Source: Effrenium voratum
Taxonomy: Eukaryota; Sar; Dinophyceae; Suessiales; Symbiodiniaceae
Length of the DNA: 64,000 nucleotides
Direction: 5' to 3'
NCBI GenBank assembly: GCA_963377175.1
Contig: CAUJNA010001635.1
Span: forward strand, 273,907 to 337,906
Shown: positions 14,180-25,321 of the stretch, one piece after another
Layout of the letters: every line of letters begins with the position of its first letter
How positions within the stretch are numbered: the first letter of the stretch is position 1
Program-made: the position numbers and the translations under genes
Notes under the pieces: generated by a model
What the model was told of the DNA's origin: nothing
Seen by the model: the letters and a program-made list of their open reading frames with translations, nothing else
Databases searched by the model: none

Positions 14180-17100
14180 GTGATCAAGAAAAGTTGCACG
14201 AGAGATTACGATAACATTGCTCTGCAGCGCCCTTGACAGACTCCATGTCGTGCGCGAAAGCAAACACCGTATTTGACACCATACGCCGCGCTCGCTATAT
14301 ATGTTAGCCGCCCGTTCTTCTAGTGTTCTTTTCCCAGGTTCGCGTGTGTTGCCTCCGAGTGGCACGTGATACGGGGCTGCGGCATGACTTCCTTCTCCTC
14401 GCCATCGCTCTTGTACATAACTCGTAGCTCTTCCTCGGGCGGAGAGTCAACAGGTCGACTCCGGATTCACCCAAAAGTGAAGGATCTCCTGTTGAATGGG
14501 GAACCTGCCGCCCCTAGTGAAACCATGGTTTACTCGTCCGTCTGGATTAGATTGAAGCTGGGTCTGAAGCCAGAAATCGCCCCCCCCCCCCCTCCCCCAA
14601 ATCGGAAACCAGTTTTGACTTAGGGACAACTTTTGGCCTGGCGGTGATTTGGAGGTGCTCGGGGGCGGGGTTTCCCCGTTTACCCTCTAGAGCCAGAAGT
14701 TCAAATCAAGAACCACCAATCCAAAACACCAATTCAGCTTTGCTCAGAATTAGTTGGCAAACACCGGCACTGGAGAAACAGGGAAAGAGAATGGCACCGT
14801 CCTTGAAAGAAAGGGCACCACGCCAGGCATGTCATTTTTGCCAAAACGGATCCTCAGTTGGGAAGCATCAGCATAGTTATTAAGACCATTTCAGACCCAG
14901 CTAGGCCAGGTCCGGCTTCTGTTTCTCACCTCCCAGAAACTGGTTGTTTCCCACGAAACATGTTCTTCCCGAAACAAGTTACTTGCAGGAAGTGAGAAAG
15001 CGGGTGCGCCCTCGTTGCACTTCCTGATTTCCTTCAAGCCAACAAATGTTGAAATCATCACCAAAAAATGGTAAGTGTTTTTTTTTTCCAATTTTCCTTT
15101 TAGCCAACCTCCCCCCAAACCCCGAACTCCAAGCGTCCAGAAGCCGATCGGCGCCCTCCAATGCGGACCATTTTACATCGAAGCTGCCCCGACACTCTGG
15201 CAGCGTCACCACCTCAGCCGGAGCCAAGGTTGCACCAAGATGGCCTGCCCCAATTCGCGTGGAATCAACAGATACCCCACACACACACACACCCGTAGAA
15301 ATATGTATCCATTCATATCCAAGTGCTCCCCAAGCACATAGCTTCTTTGCGACACAAGCAACGAACCTGAGTCTGCTTGTTGACATGGGATTATTCTGAA
15401 CAAGTCGCAGGTTGTGCAAGAGGTATTGAAGCAAAGGTCTGTCGTGACCCTAGCTACACATTGGCATTGCGTTGCCAAAAGTTGGCTAAGGGAACACATG
15501 GATGGTGTGCCTTTTTGGCACACCAGCACACGAAGGCAACACAGTAAGAATCGCGCGCTGTGAATGCTGTGGTGATTAAAGGCAGGAGTGCTGCCTTTCT
15601 GGAAAGCGAGCCGGGGCAACAAGCGTAGCAAGACTTTCCCAGCTTTGCTCTCGTGTACAAACAGCATGGCGAACAACCAGCAAGCCACAGTTGTTCCTGG
15701 CCACGACACAGCGACCGCTCATGGTTTGCCCAAAAGCTTCCAGCTACGGTACCTGAGTGATTTTGGGCCCGAAATGGGTTGTGCCAGAATCAGAAATCTC
15801 CGAGCGCCAACTCGCCTACTGAACAGACCGGCCTTCATCGGGCTTGCCCTATGCTTTGCCTTGCCCGAGAATGGATCCGGAGATTCGTACCTGCAAAGGG
15901 TCTTGGAAAAGAAGAAGCCACACATTCGCCCCCTGTTTCCTGTGTATGCGGTGAACATTCGATATATTTCTCCCACCCAAATCCCTGCTTGCATGGATAG
16001 CCTAGGAGCTTCCCATTTAGGTCCGTTTTTCGCAAGACATTGATATTGGTGACTGCTCTGTTTTTAGTGGTGTTTCGACCTTGCTTGACAGGGAAACCCA
16101 AAAGAAACCCTCCATTTTCTGCCCCGCCCGCATTTTGACACATACCAAGCGCATCGGCCGCATCGCAACTCTGGGGCGCAGGCCAAGGAGAGCTGCAGCT
16201 CATTGGAACCAAACTGCAGGCGCGAGCCGTTGCTGAGCTCCTGAATGCACGAGCCACGCCTTCCGAAACCCGAAGCTCGCCGGTTGCCATGGAGCTGGCA
16301 TCGTTACACTTCTGCCCTGAGTCACCCTGAGTGTGAGTTGGGGTGACTAAACCTCCAACTCGTTTGCGAAACTTTGCGAAACTTCCCGAGAGGGACGCTC
16401 ACAGGTTAGGGTTCACAATTGAAAAAACACAACGAACGCACCCAATCCCAAGTCACGCAATGGATGGTCATGGTCCACTTTGGTAGTTGTCCTTGTACAA
16501 GAGACATTTTGCTTTGATTGGGCTCAACGCGAGCTTCGGGAGCCTGTTCAATCAACTTATATGCTGCTTCGGAGCTTGTGGTCGAGCTTTATTTCAGGCG
16601 CTGATCAATGAGGCTTGGAACCGCTCCATCCGAATGGCAACAAGCACTTCTTGAATCTTTACTCCCCAAACTCACATCTGGAAAAAGGGAAGGGGGGGGT
16701 CCCAGAAAAAGAGCTTCCGCTCGGTTTGCCTTCCTTCCATGGCCTTTGGGAGACCGGGCAGACCGGGCAGACCGCGCCTCGGGCCCATAGCTGAGGCGCT
16801 GGAGCTTCACCGGTGGCCCGCCCTCCGAGAAAATCCGCTGCTTTAGCTCGCCAACCTCACCCCCGAAACCCCGGAGCGGCGCCCAGCTCCTTTGGGCTGA
16901 AGTTGAAGCTTGCCGAGTGGAACCGTGGAATGAGATGCTGGATATGTGACATAGAACCGTCCCTGGAAAGCGGAGGTACTGCACATAGCAATCTCCGTAC
17001 TGCACCAAAAAATCACACCTCCTATGAGAAGTCTCGCAACATGCCATTCAGTTTACGGAAAAAGGAGCGCAGCCTGCACAAACAGCACCTTTCAGAACAT

Positions 17101-17905
17101 ATGGCATTTGCAAAAGTCTAAGGCACTAGTCAGATTGATTGGCCCTCGGACTGAAATTGCGGCAAGGGCTCACCAAAGAACAACAAGTGTGCTGCTTGTA
17201 AGACGTTGACGAGGGTGTGAATTCTGTGCGGAACCCTGTGACATCATTTGCAAGGGGTGTGATGCTCACCCACCCTGTTCGCCATGACAATTCATGAATA
17301 TCTGAGCATGCCGATTCGATTCCGGGCCAACACCGGGAAACGGCCCCAACCTGCTGGCTGAGATTTACAGCCTATCACGATGTCAGTTCAGAGGTGCACA
17401 GGAACAGTGAACATTTGTGCTATAGCCCCCTGCCCACAACGTCGATGTGTTGAACATGGCTCCATAAGAATCTTGAGTCTATGCTCAGGCCATGGATTTG
17501 TTCAACTTGGGACCCCAAAAGTTCAGTGCCCATGAATTGGGTCATCCATCGTGAAAGGCGAGCATGCCCGAAGCAGATTGTGTAGTTTGAAGGAGCCCTG
17601 TTGATCCGAAGCAGCCGTCAGACCGCTACCAGTGACACCAAGTCAAGAACAAAAAACAGGGCTTCTGAACACATACCCCCAAATCACAAGAAGGTTGCGT
17701 CCGGAAATCCAGTATACCATCAGCCAACAAGCTTGTCTTCGGAAACAAAGGATCCTGCACAGAGACCACCTGAAAGTGGCCTGGTGCTGGTGCGAAGCCT
17801 ACACCGAATCCCGCAGTTTCAGCAGCGGAAAAAATCAAAGAGAGACAGGTAAAAACGGAGGGCCCGAAACTGACTTTTGTGTGTTGTGTGCCATGTAATG
17901 GCATG
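14180..17905. other. Host flank, no recognisable gene
   Basis: Unremarkable host DNA with short open frames in all phases. I recognise no protein domain, tRNA or rRNA in it. Confidence 0.5.
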
Positions 17906-17910
17906 CAGCC

Positions 17911-17982
17911 AGGGGGTGGGTGGGTGGGTGTGTGGGTGGCTGGGTGGCTGGGTGGCTGGGTGGCTGGTGGGTGGCTGCGTGG
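17911..17982. repeat. G-rich GGGTGGCT repeat
   Basis: A GGGTGGGT run followed by four or five GGGTGGCT units, about 110 bp outside the left end of the integrated virus. The spaced GGG tracts on this strand could form a quadruplex. That is a sequence property only; no function is shown. Confidence 0.85.
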
Positions 17983-18091
17983 TTACATCAATCTGTCTGC
18001 GCATGCATACATGCGGGCATACGTGCACGAACGCACTAATTAGGGTGCATGCATGCATGGGTACAAGCATACATACGTTTATGGGGCCCAC

Positions 18092-18096
18092 AAAAC
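18092..18096. repeat. Target site duplication of the viral element, left copy (AAAAC)
   Basis: AAAAC directly precedes the left terminal inverted repeat (AGTAGTCGGGGG...). The same five bases directly follow the right one, at 48858-48862. A 5-bp duplication is what a retroviral-type (RVE) integrase would leave, and the element encodes one. Confidence 0.85.
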
Positions 18097-18514
18097 AGTA
18101 GTCGGGGGCCTCGCCTGGCAATGAATTGCTTCATACATACACCCCCCCCCTACAACTTTTTCCATCTTCCATCTTCTACCCTTATTCGTTTTCATCATTT
18201 TTCTACATTCCTTTCTGTCCATCTCATCCGTTTTTTCTCATCATTTTTCCAAATTTTTCGCCATCCTTTTCTCCTTCCTCCTCGCCTCATTCATTTCACC
18301 AACTACCCTTCAACATGTCATTTCCTCAATCTCCTCACCTCATCCATTTCAAAAAGTAAATTTTGCAAAATATATTGCAAACATATTTGTCATCAAAAAA
18401 ATATTTGAACTGTCTAAAAACGATTTGTCCATTTCTCGGACAAAAAATAGAACAGCAACAACATCACTCCCCTCCTTCGTTTCATCACGTTTATCATCAC
18501 TCCTAATCAGTAAA

Positions 18515-18544
18515 TGATACAATAGTGTTCATATTATTGTATCA
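18515..18544. terminator. Perfect 10-bp stem hairpin after TIR gene (left)
   Basis: TGATACAATA (18515-18524) and its exact reverse complement (18535-18544) enclose a 10-base loop. It lies immediately beyond the stop codon of the TIR zinc-finger gene. The same hairpin occurs in the right repeat. Its position suggests a 3'-end or transcript-stability signal, by inference. Confidence 0.6.
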
Positions 18545-18550
18545 ATCACT

Positions 18551-19018
18551 CTAAGTTTCCCTATGCTTCTCCATTATGTGTTTCTCCCATTGATACGGTA
18601 GAAAACTGGCTCTACATGTCAAGCACCTAAAATGCTTTTTGCCATCTATGATTTTGATTTCATCAGGTTCTGGCAGTTTCTCCTCAGGGTTCTCGCTTCT
18701 TCTCAGGTTTCCTTGATGCCATGCTGTTTTCTCGTGTCTTGCTTTGCTTTTTAGTTGCACTTCAACATCGCGTAACGAACAATACAGCATTCTTGTTTTG
18801 CATTCCTTCATGTATTCTCTTTGCCTTTCTTGGTATTTTTCAGGATTGTTCTTTCTACCTTCCCTTCTGTATTCTCTGTATTTTTCAGGCTTGTTGTGGT
18901 AGTGTCTTTTATTTTTTTGCTCTACATATATTGCAAGTCTTGAACTCTTCTTCAAACTTGTCGGCTTTTTGATTGAACATGCATGTGCTACAATACCTTC
19001 TTTCAATTTCCATCCTTA
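18551..19018 (-). pseudogene. TIR-borne zinc-finger protein, left copy (frameshifted)
   Basis: This copy matches the intact right-TIR gene (47933-48394) over its full length. An A run near 18914-18920 has seven A's where the right copy has five A's plus a G, which shifts the frame and stops translation after about 34 codons. The C-terminal part stays open (18551-about 18910) and carries the same conserved features: KNNPEKYQERQREYMKEC, a KSKARHEKTAWHQGN segment and a final CLTC-x12-H-x4-H finger. The first cysteine pair of the central finger is altered here (YCSLRDVEV against YCPLCDVEL on the right). A single-base error in assembly could also explain the break. Confidence 0.8.
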
Positions 19019-19262
19019 TTATCTATAGGTGTTCTCTCTTTAAGTGTAAATCCAAGCCTATAATTATGAAAAACATGTAGGCGTGGTGCTCCTTGTAGGA
19101 TTTTATCTTCAATATATAAAACGCTATACTTACATTATAATTATAACATATAATATTTTACATGTTATAATTATAGTATGGTTGAGAATTATGGGTTAAA
19201 ATAATGGTCAGGTAACAAGTCTTCAAATATGTAATCTACATATTTATATATGTCATCTTTAT

Positions 19263-19832
19263 CTATATATTTGATATTGTTTTTCCTATTGAATAAATAT
19301 ATTCCCAAAAGAATAAATACAACAGTAGACATACTTTATATTTAGTGTTGTAGTAATACCATACATGATATTTAGTTATTCTAAATTCATTCAAGACCTC
19401 GTTTATTTTATCTTTACTTAATAAATGCCAATCAATCGCTTCAAACATGTCTCGAATTTTTTAGCAAATGCTTTATATGGTTTAATTGCGTCTGTTCCTC
19501 CAAACCTTTTAATCAAACCGTTATTATTAAAAAAACTCATCAATTTCTTTTTCAAATGACTTTCTAGCAATTTTATGGTAAAAACATACAGGAAATCGTT
19601 TTTGATATCTCATAAAGACTTTCAACTGTAATTGAAACTTTGTATATCCCTTATCCTTATATTCTTCAACAAAAAACTTTTCAAGGTCTCTTGTTATACA
19701 GCATTGATTACAATATACATCATATTCACTTCTTTTACTACACAGATTAGCAGGTAATAAGTTATACAATGTAAAATTAATATCATTCTTTTTATTATTG
19801 CAACATTCGCACTTGTTATAGTTAAAAAACAT
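19263..19832 (-). pseudogene. Cysteine-rich viral protein, broken
   Basis: Translation starts at 19832 with a cysteine-pair-rich N-terminus (KCECCNNKK, then YCNQCCITRD), suggesting a small zinc-binding module. It then has a KFQLQLKVFMRYQKR segment. The frame ends after EKEIDEFF near 19527 and continues in other frames (NNGLIKRFGGTDAIKPYKAFAKK, then AIDWHLLSKDKINEVLNE) down to about 19263. At least two frameshifts in T/A runs are needed to connect them. No function recognised. A TATATTATAATAGAA box precedes the start, as in the two neighbouring duplicated genes. Confidence 0.5.
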
Positions 19833-19891
19833 TTCTATTATAATATATATATATAGTGTTTATTTCTTTAAATACTTTTTTACAAGAAATA
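19833..19891 (-). promoter_or_regulatory. Candidate promoter block upstream of cysteine-rich gene
   Basis: On the minus strand a TATTTAAAGAAATA-like box with a flanking TTTCTTGTAAAAAAG (about 19861-19891) is followed by TATATATTATAATAGAA directly before the ATG. The same two-part arrangement occurs upstream of the genes starting at 20470 and 21127, and the first box recurs at 26879-26909. Regulatory role is inferred from conservation and position. Confidence 0.55.
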
Positions 19892-20005
19892 AAATTAAAT
19901 ATTGAAATATAATAACAGATAATATTTACATGTTATTATTATATTATGATTATAATTTCAGTTCAGGATAACTATTTAATTGATACATCTTACCTCTTTC
20001 ATACA

Positions 20006-20470
20006 TCATTTAAAAATACAACTAATATCTATCACCATATTTTTAACATTAAACTGTTCACTTTCAATATATGATTTAATGATTTTGTTTACATCAAACC
20101 CTCTTTTTCTTTGATAAATCAATGCCCATAATATGTAGTGAATAATTTCATACTTTTTCATACTGATTTCAATAAATGCTTTAACATAATCATAAGGTGG
20201 TATTTCATACACAGTTAAAAAATATCAAAATGTCATCTTCAACATTTCTTTCATTAAGCCTTTTAATGTCCAAATTATATTCGATTGCTTCTTGGTAATA
20301 TCTCCATTTTCTACATGTTCTACATATATTTTTTATCCAAAGAATAATCAATAAAAATATTAACTATTCCATTAGGTAAATTCAATTTATATAATTCCAT
20401 ATTTTCTTTTTTGAAGTGGCAACAGTCGTAGCATTTCTTGATATAACTGTTGATTTCAGTTTCAACCATT
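20006..20470 (-). pseudogene. Degraded tandem paralogue of the 20501-21127 gene
   Basis: The start at 20470 reads MVETEINSYIKKCYDCCHFK, nearly identical to the next gene upstream, and the C-terminal part at 20006-20212 (PPYDYVKAFIEISMKKYEIIHYILW...) matches the corresponding part of that gene. The middle is interrupted by stops and frameshifts. The downstream intergenic DNA is also shared, so a whole gene-plus-promoter module was duplicated and one copy decayed. Confidence 0.7.
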
Positions 20471-20523
20471 TCTATTATAATATATATAGTTGTTATTTAT
20501 TTAAATATTTATTACAAGAAATA
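20471..20523 (-). promoter_or_regulatory. Candidate promoter block (duplicated module)
   Basis: The minus strand carries a TATTTAAATAAATAA-like box with TTTCTTGTAATAAA (20493-20523) and then TATATATTATAATAGAA just before the ATG at 20470. It is homologous to the blocks at 19833-19891 and 21128-21182. Confidence 0.5.
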
Positions 20524-21127
20524 AATTTAAATATTGAAATATAATTATAACATATAACATTTTACATGTTATTATTATAGTATGATATAATTTAAGTTCA
20601 GGATAATAAGCTAACTGATGACTATTAAACTGTGTATATATCTTACGTTTGGCATGCATCAGTTCAAAAATAATATTAATAGTTCTCACGGTATTGTTCA
20701 CATTAAACTTGTTGCTTTCAATATATGATTTAATGTCTTCTTTTAAATCACACCCTTCTCTTCTACGATGTAACAACATCCATAAAATGTGGTCAATCAG
20801 TTCATACTTTTTCTTACTGATTTTGAGAAATGCTCTAACATAACTATAAGGTGGTCTTCCATACGCAGTTAAAAATATCAAAATTTCATATTCAACATTT
20901 CTATTACTTCTTCTTTCCAGATTTAAATGATATCTGATTGATTCTTGATTATCTCTCCATTCCTGACAAATTTTACATTCATCTTCTTCACTCAAAGCAT
21001 AATCGATAATATGATTAACTATTCCATGTGGTAAATTCAATTTATATAACTCCATATTTTCTTTTTTAAAGTGGCAACAATCGTAGCATTTCTTATTGAT
21101 ATAACTATTGATTTCGGTTTCCACCAT
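20501..21127 (-). CDS. Uncharacterised viral protein with CxxC pairs, tandem duplicated
   Basis: A 208-residue open frame. The N-terminus has CYDCCHFKKEN, then a segment LNLPHGIVNHIIDYALSEED that superficially resembles an F-box-like helix pair, then a second pair CKIC (about residue 54). The middle part (RPPYSYVRAFLKISKKKYEL) is helical, and the C-terminus becomes hydrophobic. The last 30 or so residues read into AT-rich intergenic sequence, so the original stop may have lain earlier. The degraded copy at 20006-20470 confirms conservation of the N-terminal and central parts. I do not recognise a family. Confidence 0.65.
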   Translation of the reverse strand: MVETEINSYINKKCYDCCHFKKENMELYKLNLPHGIVNHIIDYALSEEDECKICQEWRDNQESIRYHLNLERRSNRNVEYEILIFLTAYGRPPYSYVRAFLKISKKKYELIDHILWMLLHRRREGCDLKEDIKSYIESNKFNVNNTVRTINIIFELMHAKRKIYTQFNSHQLAYYPELKLYHTIIITCKMLYVIIIFQYLNLFLVINI

Positions 21128-21182
21128 TTCTATTATAATATATATAGTTTTTATCTTTTTAAATACGTTTTTCCAAGAAATA
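21128..21182 (-). promoter_or_regulatory. Candidate promoter block of the 21127 gene
   Basis: Minus strand: ATTTCTTGGAAAAACGTATT, then TAAAAAGATAA, then TATATATTATAATAGAA next to the ATG. This is the best preserved of the three tandem blocks and closely resembles 26879-26909 upstream of the replication gene. Confidence 0.55.
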
Positions 21183-21245
21183 AATTTATACTTTTAATAA
21201 CTCATGTCTCAAAAATGCCCTGTCATAATTTTCAAAATAATAATA

Positions 21246-22096
21246 TTACTGTCCTAACTTCTTTTCAATCTTTGATATTTTGTAGGTTTGTTTAGTCCAT
21301 ACTCCTACTCTCTCCTTTTCATTTGGTCTCCTTTTCCTGAATATCTTAACTTCATTTCCTACATTTAAATCTGGATAAACTCTATTTCTTTTGGCTTTCA
21401 TACCTAAGTTTAAACTCACTTCTAATTGATGTTTAGGCTTTCTTGCTTCTGACGGTGTTAAGCCGTGCGAAGTGTGCTTTATTCCATTGTTATAAGTTAA
21501 TATAATTTCGTGTATGTAGTCTGTCCATTGAATAGCCTTTCCTTTTTCCTCATCGTTTTCAACCCTCTTAGACAAGCTATCTTTAAACGTCCTTATCGCC
21601 CTCTCCGCGAATGCTGGGTGTCCTCTGGTTCTGCGCAGCTCTATTTTTCACCTTTCAAGAAATCTATAACACTTTGATTGTTATAAGCTCCTTCATCGTC
21701 AATATAAATTAGTTTGGGCTTTCCACCCATTTTTTTTAATACATTCCATCAGTCCTGCTAAAATGTCCGCTGGCTGTTTTGACATAAGCGGGACAACAAC
21801 CATATACTTAGAAAATATGTCAATACACATCATACCAAGTTTCATTTTTTGTTTAGGGATATCATTAATGAAAAATAATTCAATTTGAAACTCATAATAT
21901 GCGTTAGGAGCTACAAATGAATTCTGTCCTCTTGGCTTGGCTTTCGTTCTACATTCTTCCTAAAAAACTCATTAATATCGTTTATAGTTATTGTGCTATC
22001 CTTTTTCCTGGCTTCTTGTAAAGTGCGGTTCTTTGACCCGAAGCCTCCCTTATCATAATAAACATTTCTAATTATATCTTCTTTACTATTGCTCAT
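21246..22096 (-). pseudogene. Retroviral-type (RVE) integrase of Polinton-like virus, frameshifted
   Basis: The N-terminal piece (start 22096) reads NVYYDKGGFGSKNRTLQEA, typical of Polinton-type integrases. It frameshifts near 21940 into a catalytic-core piece with FQIELFFINDIP, then CIDIFSKYMVVVPL. A further shift near 21735 gives LIYIDDEGAYNNQ, and another near 21655 gives RTRGHPAFAERAIRTFK. The remaining 21246-21575 frame holds the end of the core and a chromo/SH3-like C-terminal part (RNRVYPDLNVGNEVKIFRK). The second acid (DDEGAYN) and final glutamate (AFAERA) are visible. The position expected for the first catalytic aspartate is glutamate (QIELFF). With at least three frameshifts it is not functional as read. 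It explains the 5-bp target duplication around the element. Confidence 0.88.
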
Positions 22097-22114
22097 TATA
22101 CTAAAGAAGATATT

Positions 22115-22812
22115 TTAATTTTCTTCTTGTTCTTGTTCTGGTTGTTCCATGGACTTTAAATAGTTTTGATGTCGCTTGCATTTTAAGTCTTGTGCCTTTC
22201 CCAAGTATTGAAAAGTGCTTCCGCAATCACAGACAACTTCCCTCTTTAACCAGTCTTGATGTCTTTCTAAATATTCCTTATGTTTTTTGTCAGTTCTGCA
22301 TTTCCCTTTTGCTCTCTTCATTTCTTTTGTTTCATTTGGCATTCTGTTTTATGTTCCTCTCTGTATTGTTTGCTGTTGTCCTTTAATTTGTCTTTGTGAC
22401 CTTCATAATACTTCTTCCACGACTGTTTCATATCTTCCTTGTGGTTTGCTTTGTATTCTCGGCATCTTTGTAAGTAGTATTGTTTGTTATCTTCATAATA
22501 TTCAGTTTTGGTTCTGCCTGCAACGTTTTTATTAACACAGTCTATGCTTTGTTGGTATTCCCCCTCCCTTGCTCTTAATTCTTCTTGATTTTGACACGGG
22601 TATTTTTCTAAAAGAAGTATCTTACAGTTATCAATTCCAAATTCTCTAAATAAATCAAATGACCTTGCATTCTTCCCTCCATTCTTCACATAGTTTTGAT
22701 ATGCCGCCCTATGTCTTGCCATTCTTTGGCTCAAGTCTTCGCAAGTAGAACCTATATAACATTTATTATATCCCGCATCTACGATTTTGTAGATTTTTTC
22801 ATATCTATTCAT
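22115..22812 (-). pseudogene. GIY-YIG endonuclease with C-terminal zinc-finger-like tail, one frameshift
   Basis: The start at 22812 gives KIYKIVDAG...CYIGSTCEDLSQRMARH, the GIY-YIG nuclease core: tyrosine in IYKI, YIGST, then the conserved arginine and histidine, and a glutamate-rich helix further on (LLLEKYPCQNQEELRARE). After residue 100 the protein is charged and repetitive (YYEDNKQYYLQRCREYKANHKED). The frame stops near 22318. A one-base shift continues into 22115-22342, which ends with VCDCGSTFQYLGKAQDLKCKRH, a zinc-finger-like tail often attached to viral GIY-YIG proteins. The nuclease part alone is open (164 residues). Such genes in viruses may act as homing or repair nucleases; the role here is unknown. 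An ATTTCTTTAAA-type box lies upstream at about 22829-22843. Confidence 0.85.
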
Positions 22813-22851
22813 ATCCTTATTTGTCTTAAGTTATCATTTCTTTAAACCAAT

Positions 22852-24242
22852 TTATTTAGCACTACAATTGCAAGACCTACACCACGCTTCGCAGTTGTCT
22901 TTTTCATGTGCATATAGGTTGCATTTGCGTTGGGCTGTCATATTGCTATGAATTAGCCCATTGTTTATTTCTATTTCAAAGTCAGTTCCGCATTTATTAC
23001 ATCTTGTTCCAATTCTGTTAAGCAACCATTCAACATCTATATATTCATTTTCATTTATCTCCCTTTGAGACTTCATGTCTTGTAATTTATATTGTTTAAT
23101 CTTATGTTCTAAATATCTGGTTACTTGTGCTTCATTTAAATCAGTATCATCTATGTCTGCCTTGAAAAACTTGACTTTATTGATATCTCTGCACCTTGTA
23201 ATCGCTGTCCAAATCCACTCACGGCTGACCAAATGTGATTTATCCCATTCGTGTATAGTAATGCTTTTATCTACAGAAGCCCCTTGAGACGAATGACATG
23301 TAGCACAATACGCATGTATAAAGTGCTTGTCTAAAGTCGTGGTGTTTGTCATGAATATAGTTTTACTTTTGATATCTTGGATTTCTACTTTCCAATCATC
23401 AATACTAATAATTTCATAAGTAATATTTACATTAAACACCTGCCCCATTTCCTTCTTATAAACTCTGCATATCACATGCTCTCCAATTTCATATTTATCT
23501 GTCTTTCCTAAGTTATTTCTTACGGTTTTGCTCACCCATTTGCACCTAGCATTAGTATAGGCTATGTTATGCTCTCCTTCCATGATGTCGCTTGTAGTTT
23601 CAAACTGTTTATTTACTATTTCCTTAATGGGCAGTTTATTTTTCCAAATGTCATTATATATATATCATTCAATTTAATTTTATCTTCTTCTGTCTTAAGT
23701 CTCTTAGATATCTTAAGATAAATCTTATATTTAAATATTTGATTAAGAGAGTTGTTTAAATATGTCTCGTGGTCTTGGGTGTTAGTTAAACCAGCTATAG
23801 GTTTCAACTGCTTCCCGTCAGCAGTTCCTATAATTATCTTCTCTGGGTGCGTATCCTTAAACTCCCTAACTCTGTTCAAAATATAATTACCCGCCATACC
23901 TAGCTCATCAAACACAATACAATTATAATCAGAATGGTCAAATGTCGGTAGTCTTTCTCCAGCTTCTATTGGGATGCTAAAAAAATTGTTTAATGTTATG
24001 GCGTCGGCTTCGGTTTCTTGCTTCTGCTTGTTATTAGGACATACGAGTAACACATTATAACCTAGATTTTTCATATATTCGCCTATATAACTCTTGCCGC
24101 TTCCAGCCAGTCTTGCTTTTATCAAAACCGGATTACATGACACAATTTGCTCACAAATGCTTTTGGTGTCGTATTCGTCTTTAACACGAATTTTTACATT
24201 ATTGTAAGTCGGAATTTCTGATTAACCTTAATTTTGTATATA
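22852..24242 (-). pseudogene. SF1 helicase, C-terminal domain of the replication protein (frameshifted)
   Basis: Reading from the 5' side: DEYDTKSICEQI, then LIKARLAGSGKSYIGEYM with the Walker A (GSGKS) near 24100, CIVFDELGM as Walker B, and GTADGKQLKP as helicase motif III. A frameshift near 23640 leads to the piece starting about 23655. It holds an OB/SH3-like segment and the C-terminal helicase motifs (CHSSQGASVDKSITIHEW, WTAITRC). The tail adds two cysteine pairs (RCNKC and AWCRSC). This is superfamily 1 of the Pif1/RecD/UvrD type, acting in unwinding for DNA replication. It is continuous in order and strand with the pieces at 24243-26845, so all are probably one gene of about 1,330 codons. 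Confidence 0.85.
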
Positions 24243-25321
24243 TCGCTCGGTGGTGATACTTGTTTATTATCTTCAGCTCTCCATCCTCCCCTTTTGGTTG
24301 AAAACTTAATCAATGTTTTGGCCTTGTCAATATTTTCCTATCAATAATGAAGGCATCAGTTTTAACACTATGCACATTGATATTGTTGTTTTTCAATGTT
24401 TTATAATCTTTATGCACTTTAAAATTATGTCGTTGCATGAGTAGCTCTTTAATATACCTAAAGCCATTGGTTAAGTCTTTTTTGTTTGTCATTGTCAATG
24501 TGTAACATTTGATTTCTGATTCTTTCTCAACGTTTTTGATACCGTTTTTTTTCCATCTATAATTTTATAACATTCACGACCATGATTACGATAATACATA
24601 TTATTTTTCCAAAATTTATATGTACCACCATTAGAATTCCAGTACCTATCATCATCGTTATCATGAGCCTTAAATTCTAAAACCCATCCCTCGCCTATGT
24701 TCCTTTCTAATTCTTTAATATATTCATCTGTCATCTCTGTCAAAACCTTATCATCATAAAATCCACTAATCTTATTAATTCTTCCCCCATACAGATTTTG
24801 ATGATACAACGCTTCACTTAATGTATCAAATACTAAACTCTTCTGAGACTTGTTAGTTCCCTTTTCTAACAATCCGATATTTACATTCGAAATCAACTTC
24901 TTAACCTTGATGTCTTCACCTAAATTATTTGATATGTGAGTCTTCCATAGGTTCTCAACTATACTTTTATAATCTACTTCATAAATCGAAGAAGGCTTTT
25001 TAAAATATAAAATTTCGACTTCGTCAATAAACTCTCCTAAAAACATGCCATATATTAAATTATATTGTTTATTAAAAATAACGATGTTTGTTTTCCAGTA
25101 AACTTAACTAAGAATAAACATAATTCTCCCATGCTATTAAAATCATGTTTACCGCAGTCATAAGGCATCCAAATGTTAAATTGTTTAAATACTGGAATTT
25201 TTACGATTTTAGTTAAATTATGTGTGTATGCTTTGTTCTGGTTAATCTCTATATGTAATTCATTACTATGATAAAAGGAATGAAATTTACCAGCGGGTGC
25301 TACTGTCCTGCATCTGTTTCA
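24243..25321 (-). pseudogene. Central, polymerase-like region of the replication protein (frameshifted)
   Basis: After an in-frame TGA (25319-25321) the frame continues with PAGKFHSFYHSNELHIEINQ, NKAYTHNL, then frameshifts near 25065 into NLIYGMFLGEF and the 183-residue frame 24495-25046. Another shift leads to 24310-24498 with NNINVHSVKTDAFIIDRK. An acidic N-K-A-Y motif, an N-x-x-Y-G motif and a V-K-T-D motif in this order recall palm motifs A, B and C of DNA polymerases. I cannot name the family with confidence. It lies between an N-terminal region of unknown function and an SF1 helicase, a sensible layout for a viral replicase. Confidence 0.5.

Larger units (their letters stand above)
18097..19153 (+). 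repeat. Left terminal inverted repeat of the viral element
   Basis: The outer edge begins AGTAGTCGGGGGCCTCGCC. The inner edge is where similarity to the right copy stops, after ACATATAA. It pairs with 47793-48857 in inverse orientation with scattered substitutions and small indels. It contains a C run (about 18141), a pyrimidine-rich stretch, a hairpin (18515-18544) and the frameshifted copy of the TIR zinc-finger gene. AG...CT ends with long inverted repeats fit Polinton-type elements. Confidence 0.93.
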
